From: Himantopus leucocephalus
Taxonomy: Eukaryota > Chordata > Aves > Charadriiformes > Recurvirostridae
Assembly: GCA_003993805.1 (NCBI GenBank)
Contig: RSEF01000005.1
Span: forward strand, 17,044,444 to 17,108,443
Direction of reading: 5' to 3'
Length of the DNA: 64,000 nucleotides
Below the pieces are notes generated by a model that was not told where the DNA came from, did no database searches, and saw nothing but the letters and a program-made list of their open reading frames with translations. Both the position numbers and the translations under genes were made by a program. Each line of letters starts with the position of its first letter. Position 1 is the stretch's first letter. Positions 47,201 through 61,035 of this stretch are shown here, piece by piece.

Positions 47201-50200
47201 CAGGCACTTGGTATCATGCAGAAGATGACCTTCAGACATCTTATTAATGTTGGTAGGAGTATAGGAGCAAAAAGCTCTTCTGGCAGTTCTATCTTTCATG
47301 TTAGTCCCTGAAAAATTAATCTATTAATCAAAGATTTGCCATAATTCACTCCAGTTTCTTGGTATTAACTAGGCAATGAAATGGCACAAAAGGGCAATTT
47401 CTTCTTGAAGCAGACAGCTTTATTCTGTCCAATTTTCTTGACAAGACATAAATTTTAGGGAGTACTGACTACCAACTTGTGCAAAAAAGTGGCTGAAGTT
47501 GGAAAGTTGCAGAGTTCTGAAGAGTCACACAACTGAAGGGAAAGATATAACAGCCTTATGTGTCTTCTGCAAGGATTTTCAAATATGCCTACAGCCCACT
47601 CTTGTGCACTGAAGTAAACTGTAATACAAGGTGTCTCAAACACAATAGACCAGCAATGCCAGAAAAAGGGAGTTCTGAAAAAATAAGCTTCCCTCAAACT
47701 TTGGGACATGAAAATTTGGAGGTCTGAATGCTTTATAGAGAACAAGATACTTTGAAATCATGAACACTTGGAAAATTGACCTACCAAATAGTAGTGATAA
47801 TAGAAGGCCTGAAATAGTAGGAATGAAGTAGACCTTAATTAGCTCAAGATAGAGTCTTAAAGCTGCCAGTGTTTTAGTAGCTACTCTGAAGTTAAATTTG
47901 ACAATGGTGAAGTCTCTGGTAAATATTTAATGAAGCCTTTTCAGGAAGACTGATTCTATTCCTACTTTCCTGCATCTCATTATAATGTTTAAAATGTCAG
48001 TAGCTTTTCTTTCAAAATTACCAGTGGTAATATGGGAAAATATTGTATTTAAAATACTGGAAAGCACTGTTGGGACACAGTAAAGTTTTAATTTATAGCA
48101 CACAATAAAATGATCATTCTGCTATTGCTGTTTGGGGGAGAGGAGAAGAGTGCACATTTGATTTACATAATCTGTCTTGTCTGACAAATGGAAAGGAGCC
48201 TAAATTAAGTCTTTAACCATTAATCCTGCCTGATGTGCTAAAAAGGTTTCAGGGCCCAGCGATCTGGCTTGACAGGTTAGTAAGTAGATGTTAATCTGGG
48301 TTTCTTGAGCAAGAATCTGCAGTTGTCCAGCTACCCCTTTTCTTCCTGACCTCCTTCAAGTTGAAGCTAATTATTTTTTTGGCCAGAGCTATACTGCATA
48401 GATTTGGTGGCAGGAGAAGTGGCTGTTTTGATGGAGTCTAGTTTTAGAGTCCTGTGTGCTAGCTACAAAATAAAACCAACAATCCAAACTGCACTTCTGC
48501 CCCTTTATCAGGCCACAAATCTCTGTCCTTCATTCAGGTTGTGGTTCTACGCTGTATGCCTTTCTAATTTTAAAATATGACTGCTTTTGTGCAGTCACTG
48601 TTTTTGTGGGTGCATCACTGCTTTTGTGGATATGTTTTTATGTCTGCTGGCTACCCACCAGTGTCTGACATTGTGAATCACAGAATCGCACAATGGTCAG
48701 TGTTGGAAGGGACCTCTGGNNNNNNNNNNNNNNNNNNNNNNNNNNNNNNNNNNNNNNNNNNNNNNNNNNNNNNNNNNNNNNNNNNNNNNNNNNNNNNNNN
48801 NNNNNNNNNNNNNNNNNNNTCTGGAGTACTGGGTCCAGCTCTGGGCTCCCTGCTTCAAGAAATACGAGGAACTACTGGGAGAGACTCCAGTAGAGGGCTA
48901 CGAAGATGATCAAGGGAATGGAGCGCCTCTCTTGTGAGGAAAGGCTGAGACCTGCATCTGTTTAGCCTGGAGAAGACTGAGAGGGGATCTCATCAATGCT
49001 TAGAAATATTTAAAGGGCGGGTGTCAAGAGGATGGGGCCAGAATCTTTCCAGCGGTACCCAGCAACAGGACAAAGGGCAACAGGCAAAAGCTGGAACACA
49101 TGAACACACTCCTACTCAACATGAGGAAAAACTTCTTTACTTTGAAGGTGACAGAGCACTGGAACGGGCTGCCCAGAGAGGTTGTGGAGTCCTTCTCTGG
49201 AGATATTCAAAACCTGCCTGGATGTGTTCCTCTGCAATCTGCTCTAGGTGAACCTGCTTTGGCAGGGGGGTTGGACTAGATGATCTCTGAAGGTCCCTTC
49301 CAACCCCTACCATTCTGTGATTCTATTAAAAACTGAAAATATCCCAAAAACCATTACCGTATCACTGGTTTTAGAGTATGTAGATTATAAATCCTTGACA
49401 GTGTTTTACTGTGATTCAGCAATTTTCCTCTTTTCAGCCTCAAAGTGTTTTTTATTTAAGCCATTAAAGAGAATGTGTTTTATGTTCAAGTGATGCTTAG
49501 TATGATTTTGAAAGTGTTCATTATAATATACTCATTGTTCTAGGAGCTGGATCTGTTGACATTCCTGAACAAGGTCAGGAGGAATGTTCTGTACTGGTTT
49601 CGCTTTGGTTTTGTACTAGTGGGGGCAGAAGGTAGGCAAGACTGTTTCTAAATTACTGTATTTTTGTCATGAAAAGACTAGCTGTCTTGTTGGTATCTTT
49701 GAAACGGCATTCTTCGTTCATTCAACAGTCAGGTTTGCCATGGTGAGATGTGAATATATGGAGAACAGAGATTGCTGCTTAGTGTCATGCTGTTTAGGCA
49801 GAATTATTCCATGATTGATAGTAAACTGCTCAAATATTTAGTCTTTTATAAGAAAATATATGTGAAATCCTTCCAGGACTGTATGGGGACTGTAAAGGTT
49901 AGATTATACTTATCCTTTCTTTGGGAAGGAAGAAATTGTATTTCCAGGAAAACAAGACATTATCTTGTTAAAAGCTATTCTTTTGGTGGAGTAGAAAGCA
50001 AAGAGAAAACTTTTCTGGAGAAGCTGGGAAGCTTTTACTTGTGTTACTGCTGTTTATGAAGAGATATTTACGTAACAGGGTTTTTTACCTTTAGACCACT
50101 GTTCAGAATAGGTGGATGTTTCTTTGTGTTTTTCATTTGTTGTGGGAATCAGCTGTCTCTTAGACTTCACTGTAAGTTTTATAGATCAAGATCCACCTAT

Positions 50201-53200
50201 TAGGAGAAATCCTAGAATTGTTGTGTATGCTGTCAGCAAGGTGCATAACCTTGGACACCCAAGCATGGACACCCCCCAGCATTTTAAAGTGATTTATCTT
50301 TTTAAAATGTTCTTGCTAAAGTTCAAGTCATTACTACCTTTGTTATGCTAAGCTTAGTATAAAGTCTTAAGAGAAATGCTCAAAGAATATACATTTTCTC
50401 TCTGAATTTTAAAAGAAAACCAGGCAACTGAATTAATGAAAATCCCTTGTTAAGCAGCTGGAACCAGAGATGGCTGACAAGTAGGATTTCCAATTTGTGC
50501 CAAAACATCTGCAAACCAGCAGTTTTGATATTCAGCTTCTTCAGCTTACTGCACTGTAACGCTGTGTTAATACCTGTTTGGTCTTCAGGGAGTTTGCAAA
50601 ATACTTCTCTGCTATGCAGCAGTCTCGCTCACAACTCGTTACTTGCTAGTGAAGTACATGCAGTTAAATCTGTAGTTGCACGTCTTTTGTTTTTCACTTT
50701 TTTAGATTCTAGGCTTTGAAAAGAACGTATTAAAACTACTGCAGTCTTGGCAAATAATCCATATCAAATTTGTCTGTATTGGCTTCTTGAGCTGTGCAGC
50801 AGTAGTGCAGCTGCATTCATTTGAAAGCCACAGGAACTCAAACCACTTCTCTTTTCAAATATTTGAATATAATGTATGTTCCTCATTCAAAATATGACAA
50901 GCATCTTTAACTTCGGATGTTCATATTTGAATATGTAAGAGTGAAAAAAAAATCTACAGCCTGTCTCCCTGTTAGTTGAAGGTTCTCTATGTATGCACTC
51001 TCAATGTTTTCCACCTCTAAACTTCTGCTTCTCCAAAATTAGGATTTTAGCTACTCAGTTTACTCTTTATTTTTGCTGCAAAAACGTTGTGGATCTGAAG
51101 GACTGTCTTAAGTAGCTTCATTTCTTTCTTTCAAGAGCTGCTGTGCAAGGAAAATTACCAGAATCTATGCAGTCTTCATTATGCTATCCAGTGGCAATGG
51201 ATATCACCTTAGTTTTGCTAATCTGCCTCTTGGGAAAGATTGACAGCAGGGCAGCCAATTTGTCCCTCCTTTTACTTTGTACTGTCATGCTCTTTTCCTC
51301 CTTTCCTGTAAATATACATACATAAAAAAAAAAAACCCAAAAACTGACTGAAAAATAGGAAGAGGACATGATGGAAAACTGCTTGTTGCCCAGCTCAAAG
51401 TATACTACAATTGACCAGTGTTTTGCATATGTGATAAAGGAAACAGGTGTTTTAGTCTCTTAGAAGTTGTAATTACTAAGGTAATCTGTGTTTTTCCACC
51501 AGGAGTCTGTCATCTTTAGAAGTTGCTGCGGATTCAATTGCCTTGCCATAACTTTGTGTATTCAGTATGATATGTTTGTGGGTTCACTATTCCAATATAT
51601 GCAATGTTTTCCTTAGAAGCATTTCTACCAAGTAGTAATTCTGATGCAGAATATGCAAGTAAACAACAAGGTAATTTTTATTATAATGTACGGTAAATAA
51701 ATTCAATTAAATTATAAACAGCTGCTAAGATGTCTCTGTTTTAGAGTGAAACAGGAGCCATCACTTATTTTTAAAATAATTCTCAGGCAGGGCTATGCAG
51801 ACCAGAATATAAAGCCTTGAAATTTTGGTAAGTAAATAATGCCAGGGAACAAAACAGCAGGAAACCTATTGCTTGTTTCAGATGGAGTTTTAAATTATCA
51901 GATTATGTCAAATAACAGCATACTTGAAAAACAACTCTGTAGAGTAGTGTTTACTAAGTAGGGTTCTGTTTTACCAATACTTACACTTAACATTATGAAA
52001 GGTTAAAATGTTTGTGAGAAACTTAGCCATAATTATCTTATTTTGTTGGAATCAGTAATACTCTTGCTGCACTTTTCTGATCTTTCTACGTGTTTGATTA
52101 TCTTTCTTACTTTTCCTTCCAATTTGACAAATGAGGTCACATAAAAGCAGGCGTTTCTAAAAATGATCAGTGTGTATTCATTGTAGAATTAGTTAGTATA
52201 TACACCAAGTACATTATCCCATGTTTGCTGTTGCTAATAAAGAAATTTGATGCCAGAAGACAATCTCTTTGGGCAAGCAATATACAGAAAATGGGATTTG
52301 GGAGGGAAAATCTGAAAACTATGAAGTTTCCTCTTTGTTGTGTCTGCTTGATAATAATACATTGCCCTCCATCGTTCCTGTAGTTGTCAATCTTCCTGTG
52401 AGTATCCTAAAAAAAAGGCACTGTCAGGAATATGGAGAGTACAGTTGCATATCAAGAGATTTTGAAATCAGGCTCTGTGTATAAAATTCAGCATTCAAGA
52501 AGGCACAGAAATGATTCTTAAGTGGGCTGTCAAGGCTAGCTGACTGGCATAATAGTTTTCATTGCATATTAGAGAACCTGTAAAATATGTGTGTCTTGGA
52601 TCACAAGATACAGCTTGAGATATGAGTTTACATTGAGGGGAGCAGAAAACTCAGTAGGAAATGACTACTGACTACTTCTGAGTAACAATTATGGGAGAAA
52701 ATTTAATAAACTCTTCAAATTATAGTAATACTATTGAATCATACTTACAGTCATGCTGTTGGGCTCATGAGTTTTGTTTCTTCCCTGTATAAAGGCTTAA
52801 AGTATAGGTCTGTCAGTCACATCTCTCTTTAAACTGGATTCTGTTAGCTACAGTAAATCTGGATGCTTGTTAACGACTCTGAACTACATCTGTTTCCCTC
52901 GCCGATGACTTCCCTGGTTTTGCTGCTGTTTGTTGGGCTGCCAGCTCAGTACAGCATGGCTCTGACTGCAGCCATGAAAGGTTCAATGCATTTTGTATAG
53001 ATTTAGAAAGGACTTGAGAATAATAAAGCTATTCTTAGAGGTGGCTTTTTAAGACTATGCCTTACTATATAAAATTAATGCAGCCAAGGTCTGACTGCAC
53101 TGTGACATGTGCTGAAGCAGGCATACACGTCAGTTTTTGAGTTCCCACTAGGGAGAATCTTTAAAATAATCTGTAGGTCAACTAACAATGGTCAAAGAGG

Positions 53201-56200
53201 AGAAAGAGTGGAATGTATTCCTCACCATGTCTGGTGCTTGTAGCTCTACCAATTCTGAGCCAGTTGCTGTAGAGCAATTATTGTATAAGTTTCAGTGTGA
53301 AGGAAAACTTTCAAAAAAAAAAAAAAGAAAAAAAAGATGAGCATTTTAATCTTTGCAAGGAGGAATTAAGCCTACATTTGGTGTGTTAGAGTTTTTAAAT
53401 TAGGCTCATATGCTTCAGGGTACAAGCTTGTTTTGCATGATGTTCTGTTATCGGAGCATGGCTTGCCTGGGCATTAAGCCCTGTCATGAAAGTCTCCAGA
53501 ATAGTTTGGAAATTAGGAGAACCAAATGGTGATGCAGTGGATGTTCATTTATGCATCATCTTGCTTAAATGACTGCTCTGAAGAGGCTGAAGCAACATGA
53601 CAGAAACAACATTAAAAGGAGAGCAGTTAACCTCCCCAAAAATGGAAACAGTAAAGACAGTAACAAGTATCGAAAGAAACTTTTTCTTATTTGGTATTCA
53701 GATTCTCTGGTTTTGTCCAACAGATGTATTTCGTATGTTGGCTTAAGAGTTTCAGATAAAAATTCTTAAGTTACTTGAAAAATACAGTGTAAGTGGTGCA
53801 GACTGGTCTGTCAGCATGCCTCAGCTCTGAGGACAGCAGTTTTCAGGCTCGTTTGTCCCTAGGTGTCTGCTGGAATTTCATGGTTTTTTTTCAGGACATA
53901 TAATTGTTGGCATGTTTCTACTTCTTGACTTCTGTACTGGTTTAAACCAGATGGGCCACAGGTAATTAGTTTGGCTTCATGAAAACTGTGTAGGCTACTC
54001 CATGACAAGAACAGATCTTGTGTTTCTCCCTGTTTGGAGAGCAAGTACTGCAAAAGCAACAGCTGGGATGGGAATATGTACATTAAGGAAGAGTGCCAGC
54101 CCTCAATGTTCTGCAAAAATTTAATTTGGTACATAAATACCATTTTGTTTTCTGATGAAAATACAGCAAGTTTTTACTTGTCAGTTTGTTATCATTTACA
54201 GTCTCCTAGTGATATGAAGCACTTACATTATGTGAAGTAACCACTCCCAACTCTTGTATTGTGAATCTATAGCACTTAGTTACAGTTTGCTTGCTTGTCA
54301 AGCTGGCTAGGTTTTGTTGTTTTTTAAATGCCTACCCTAATCAAATCTGAGAATTCAGTAACGAGATTCTTGCCATTAAGAAAACTTGAACATAATGCTA
54401 ATAAAATCAGGGAAAGTCAGGTTTGTGGTTTTAGGGTGTGTTTCGTAGAGATTTTTTTTTTATTTTAAATTGTGATCTTTTATGTGGACGACTGACATAT
54501 AGCCCTTAGGCACTTTAAAGGCATCTGAATTTTACCATTCCTATCATGAAATTAGTGCAGCAGCCAAAAACAGTGCACAAGTAGGGTTGCAGGTTTTTAT
54601 TTCTAAATTTAAGCTGCTATGCTGAATAGTAGAGAATAGGTGCATTATCCTAAGGCAAAGTAAACTATAACTATGTGACTATTCATAGAAGTTTATCTAA
54701 CAAACTGTTAAAGTCTACCAATGAATGAATGTTATTACAATGCTCCTGGGCTACCTGCAACTTTTAGAAGGTTCTCCCTAATGTCTAGCCCAGGCTTGCT
54801 AAAGTAATTATCTTGGGATATTCAGGCTGTTCCAACTCATTAGAAATGAACTGCTAAATTGACATGTTTCCATTAAAATTTCTCTTTTTTCATTTGCTCA
54901 TTCTTTCATAATTTTTGTCTCTTGGAATGATGTTTCTCTGACTTATTAACAATAAGGTAGTCTTTCATATTACATGAAGAAAACGTGCAGATATTAAGAA
55001 GATGGGGGTGAGTTAGGAGGGGAGGGAACCTCTTGCTTTTGTCTCTGCCTCCATCTGTCCCAACACTTTTAGTGTGTGAAATTGGGAGAGTGTTCTAAGA
55101 GTAGAACCAGACGAAAAGCCACGACTGGAAGAGTGTATGTTAGCAGTGGTGATTGCACTGGTTTTATGGAGTTACCTTTCAGTTTGATTTTTATTTCTAA
55201 TTTAAGAGGAATGGGACTTTCATACAGATTGTAAAAAAGGAAGAAATTTATGCTAACTTTGGAATGGAATTTGCGTTATTTGTTTCTCCTGCAACAGACT
55301 GACCTCAACACTATGGTTCAATGGACTGACAATTTTGGTTTTGTAGTGTACAATCCCTGATTTGTCATATTGATCTGCGTTTGTAAGCCACAAAATCAGA
55401 TACTGTGTTTAAGCTCCAATTTAACTCAGATTTGGATCATATCATTACACATAGTTCTTCAGCTCTTACAAATTTTTGTCCTTAAAAAGGAAATAGAGAA
55501 AAAGAATGCTGTATTACAAATGCTTGTGATCGTATTTGAATACTAAGCATGACCATTTTCCGAAATGCTTAATGAGTAACATACATCCCTGTAAAACACT
55601 AGATATATTGTCTGCAAGGATGTGCTCACTGAGGGAGAGGGGTCAGAGATGGAGATCATGCTGTGCTTTTAAAATTTCCAATGAACTGCATAGAATTCAG
55701 CTCCCACTATGTATTGAATCTATTTTCATCTGTCTCAGAATCTCTCTTTTTTTGGTTAATCATTCAGTATGGTCACGTTCTTTTTGACAGCAAGGATTAG
55801 ATCGGTAATTATCGTTCATGGCTTTGAACAATGATATTGTGTCAAGGTCCTGTCATTGACTTGCCTGCTTCATGCAATACTATTGCAGACAGAACATAAT
55901 TCTATTTTTAGCATGATTACTGAGGAAACAAGGTGTCTGTAAGCTTTATCTCTTCTGTTCTTCATCTGTCTGCAAAAGGCGTTTTAGCATTTGACCAGTT
56001 TCAAACAAAAGTGACGTATACAGGGTTTTAATAGTCAAGTCCTTGCCACTTCATGAAAGTAGATGTCTGGACAGATGAAGATGACCCATCTTTTTTTCCC
56101 CAAGACCCAGCAGTGAGAGGGCATTATAAATGGAACATTTGTAAGACACCAGAGAATCTAGTCACGGAACAGCCACAGAAACCAGGATAAATATAGAACT

Positions 56201-59200
56201 GTTTTCTATATACTGATAGTGGAGAATTACTTCAGTGAGCTGTCATCCTTACAGACTTTTGGAGAACCTAAAAAGAGATAGGGTTGTTACAAAACTGCCA
56301 AGAGTATTTTTCCTGATAAGAAAATGGTTTCAGATTTTAACTTGTTTATGCATTTGACTACTTCATTATCAATGCCTATCATTGTGTGATGTGTAGGGTA
56401 GAGATTTTAGCTCTTTCTCCTATTTGCAGTAGAACAGACTGGATGCAGGAAGAAAAGGTGAATTTTTATTGAGTGATTGTGCATTAACTGAATTCAGTGG
56501 TCTGTGTTTATAAAATGCAATAGCGTTACACTTTAGTGCAGCTAACTGCAAGGAGCTATGAAAACCAATGATATCTGATGGTGAAGAAAGATGAGAGAAG
56601 GGAAGATTTGCAAACTTTCGCTTTACAAAGAAAACAGAGAACTGTACACAACAAGAAAATAAAGTCATTACTGAGAAGATGACTTCTGAAATAGATATAT
56701 ACAGGAAACAGAAAATCAATCAGTTTTCTGTTATGAAGGACTATTCAAAGATGTGAGGTTACAGAAAACTCCTCTTTTATAAGGGAGGGAGAAGGTGAGG
56801 TAACCAAACAAGAATGCAGTTTGAACTTGCTCTCAGTTACAAGACATTTTTTTTTCTTATCTTATTTCATCTTGAGAGTAATCATAGTGAGACAAGAAGT
56901 AATTGAGAATGTAGATTCATTTGAAACTAAATGAAAATGGCTTGCATGGTTGAAGTATTTTTTCCAGTCTTTCAATATGAAAGACTATGAAGTCAAAACC
57001 TTATAGAAATACTTATAAGTAAAGCACTAATGGCAATTTTGATACATATGATTGTATGTTATTTGGAAGATTCAGGTTATAGACATTGTAGGCTATGAAA
57101 CTAATTCCCCTGCACTTATTATAGACTTGAAAGGATAGAATGGTAAAAAGGGAATGTGGAATTCTAAGCTGTGTATACAGAAATACCAAGGAAAACAGGT
57201 GATTTCTTCTTTTAAGTCTGTGAAGTTGCCCCTATAATAGTTTCTGTATATACATACAGCATCATGCCATCAGAAAATACTGACAAATTGTCAGGAATAT
57301 GTGCAAATAAGACCTATGTTCTCAGGGGAATAGTTGTTCCTCTCTTGCTGTGTTGTCTAGCAGAAAGTTGAGTCAGGAGCCTACAAATAGAAATGGAATC
57401 TCTCAACAAAGTAAAGGAGCTTTTTAGTCAAGTCAAAAGTGACATAGGTAGGAATGAATACTGGTCCATGTAAATAAGGTTTCGGTAGGAAAGTTGGTAT
57501 TTTATCCAAGAAAATGCATCTCTTAAAAGCATGTGGTGGAAGCCTCATCACCTGTCAATGGTGGTCTAAAGCAAAAGTATTGATGTGTCTCAGGGACAGC
57601 TGTTCTCTGTACAAGAAAAGGATTCTTACTAACTAGAAATACTTCTGTGCCTGAACACTATGCTCAAAAAGTAGAGTGCTTTTTCTCTCAGTAACTCAGT
57701 CGTTCCCTAGAAAAGGACAGGAAAGCTAGAATGGAATAGAATATTTCCCATTGGAGGGGGCCTACAACGGTCATCTAGTCCAAGTGCCTGATCACTTCAG
57801 GGCTGACCAAAAGTTAAAGCATATTATTAGGGGTGTTGTCCAAATGCCTCTTAAACACTGACAGTCATGGGGCATCAACTACCTCTTTAGGAAGCCTGTT
57901 CTGGTGTTTGGCATCCCTCTCAGTAAAGAAATGCATCCTCATGTCCAGTCTAAACCTCCCCTGGCGCAGCTTTGAAACATTGTGATGCATCCTATCACTG
58001 GATACCAGGGAGAAGAGATCAGCACCTCCCTCTCCACTTCCCCTCCTCAGGAAGCTATAGAGAGCAATGAGGTCACCCCTCAGCCTCCTTTCCTCCAAAC
58101 TAGACAAACCCAAAGTCCATAGCTGCTCCTCCTATGACATTCCTTCCGGCCCTTTCACCAGCTTTCATGCCCTCCTCTGGATGCATTCAAGTACCTTGAC
58201 ATCCATCTTAAATTGTGGGGCCTAGAACTGCACACAGAAATCAAGGTGAGACGGCAGCAGCACTAACTACAGTGGGATAATCACCTCTTTTGACTGGCTA
58301 GTTTTACTGTGTGATGCACCTCAGAATGTGGTTTGCCCTCTTGGCTGCCAGGGCACACTGCTGACTCATATTGAGCCTGCTGTTGATCAGCACAAGCACC
58401 TGGGATAACATCCTATATGCATCATGGTGGACATTATATCAAGACCTCAGCTGAAATGAATGATTTGTTATATATATAGTATCAGAGGTGTTTTTACTGC
58501 AGTTAAAGTGCCATAAATTTCATATATGTGGTGAAATTCTCCTCATGAAGCAACTGTTACACTCCATATAGATGCAAATTTGGCTGAGATTAGATGGCCA
58601 TTTCCAAAGCTGAATAATTGGGGTTTTTGCTCGTATTTAGTAAGCTTCAGAGTTAACCATGTTGAACAGTGATACCAGAATCATGTAACAACACTGGTAT
58701 ATTTGAGCAGAATATTAAGGAAACTGAATGACATTTGCTTAAGGTATTGAGATAAAAAAATACAAATGCGAATATCATATGAAGTGTTTGGCTCTTAGAA
58801 CAGCAATAAAAAGAATTTAGTATAAGCTAACAAAAAAAGAATACCCTTTTCTGCTTAAATTTACTTCTTGAATCCAAATTGTTTCATATTTATAGTGCAT
58901 TTTGCGTAATTTCCATATATTTTTAGGCCAGTAGGAGCAGATTTCTTTAAACAGCAGATTTCTCTTGTATTCAGCGTGTAACTTCACTCTTTTAACAAGT
59001 ACATTTTTTAGATTCCAAATGAGATGTAATCTTTGAACTATGTCTTATGGTGAACTCTTTGATAAAGCAAATGAAGCAGTTCAAAGGTCAGGGTTAATTC
59101 CATGTAAATAGACTTTTCAGATGTATTAAATTGTTTGCTTTTCCTGTTATTCGTGTTCATACACCTGACTTCTGGTCCTTCACATTTGTGATGTTGATAG

Positions 59201-61001
59201 TGAGCAGATAAAATCACCAAGGTTTTAGCCATCTGAAAATTTATTAACAAGCTGTCTTTAGTATGTATATTTTACAGTGCTGATAAATGATGGTGAAGTT
59301 TCTGCCACTTTACTAAGTATTTTGGAAATGGTATTCAAGGCTTAGAAGAATGACAGGCTTTTAGCTTAGACTCGGAACCTTTTATTCTCTTAGACTTTGC
59401 ATATTCTGTGCCTTCTTTTGACTTCCTCTGTGCTGGTTTTGTCAATGATGTAGTCAGTAGAACATACCTGCACTTGAGTTAGGTTTACGATTAAATATCA
59501 GAATGATTGGGAAACCTCAAATGAGAAGCATAATAGCTATTGAAAAATATTAAGTTTTTATCCTTGAGGGCCAATTTTCTTGAGTTAGACCAATTCTCAA
59601 AGCATGAATCAAATAGTCTTGTTTTTGCTCTAGTGGACAGTTTTGCAAAGTGCTCGACTGGAGCAGGATTGACTGGTTATGCTGATTGAGCTGGTGAGTG
59701 GTGCTCTCTGTTGAAAAGGGGGCGGGGTTTAACATTATCCATGAATGGACAAAGTGTATTCATTGCTGCTGGGTTTGTTCCAACTTGGAAATTTATGACC
59801 TTGCTCCTCAGATGGCATTCCTTTGTAGCTGAAGTAGTTCAGTTACAAGCTTGCTTTGTAGAAAATCATGACAATATCAATTTTAACTTGCGGGGGGGAG
59901 GTTTGTTAGGAGTTTTTGGGGTTTTTATGTTTTGGGGTTTTTTTTCATATTCCTTGACATATGAAAAATGGTTGTAGAGGGCAAGTTACATACACAATTT
60001 TCATTAAAGTACTACTCAGCTTAATCTATAAAGCAATGCAACTTGCCCTAATATCTAATACGCATTATAATTACTTTTTATGCTTTTCCCTTCATGAGTG
60101 ATCAAAATCAATTTACTGAAAATGTGTTTTACTGGAGTTTGCAATAGGGAATTGTGTTGCCTACAGACATCCAAGTTGCCATGACATTGTCTCAAAGATG
60201 TCTTTTATTTTCTTTATTCTTGTAGAACAACTGTAGTTTGCAATTGCAGTAAATGACAAGCAGATAACTGTCCAAAAACCTGAGGTCCAGCAATAGGTTC
60301 CAGAAGTGAAGATTTGTTTTAATTTGTTAAAACCCCAGAAGGAAAGGGATGGGATTTCTCCTTAACATGACAAGTATATCACTGGTTCTGAAAACTTGAG
60401 ACTTCCAGAACACCACTATGCTTCATACAAATTACAGCTACATAATCCAGTGTATGTTTGGTCAGGTCCATTGACCCGACTTGCAGATATCATTCATGCT
60501 TTGCTCCCTTATAACATGACAGGAATGTTAAATGATTTGTTCTACCCCATTTTGTAACCTGTACTCTGTTAACCTCTTCCCTAATGTGACGGAACAGAAA
60601 GTGTCCTTCTAAACTGATAAATGAACGCTGTTATGCTCTGGTGATCCACTTGGCACATATTGTTGGATGGAGAATTTGCACACTCATCCAAAAGTGATAA
60701 GGGTCAAAAAAAGTGATTTTTCAGTTTATTACTTGCATCTGTCACTGAGTATCTTTTTGATTTTTACATTTAAGACAGAACGTGAGTGGTTTTAATGTGT
60801 ATGTTGGCTAGACGGGGGTTGCCTACTAATTTCTAGATCAAGTAGCAGTTTCTGATATAGTGGGAAGGTCTGGATTCTTCAGTCTCGCTCCTCTACTCTC
60901 TGGAGGAGTCTTGTACAATTCTCTAAGTCTGACTCTCGAATGACAGCGTCACACCACAGAATTTGTAGGTCCTGTCCTCAAACCAGGACACTGTTAAACC
61001 A

Positions 61002-61035
<34 letters not shown>

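Noticed and set aside
49543..49632. Possible replacement for the missing CHID1 exon: [15 protein letters not shown] frame between TTCTAG| and AAG|GTAGGC
   Set aside because: Its phase does not fit: joining AC to GAGCTG gives another frame with an early stop. The similarity to LIHMLTHL is limited to spaced leucines.
57865..58113. 82-codon minus-strand frame
   Set aside because: Lies in the 3' region of the CR1 at 57735-58405 and has no pol domain.
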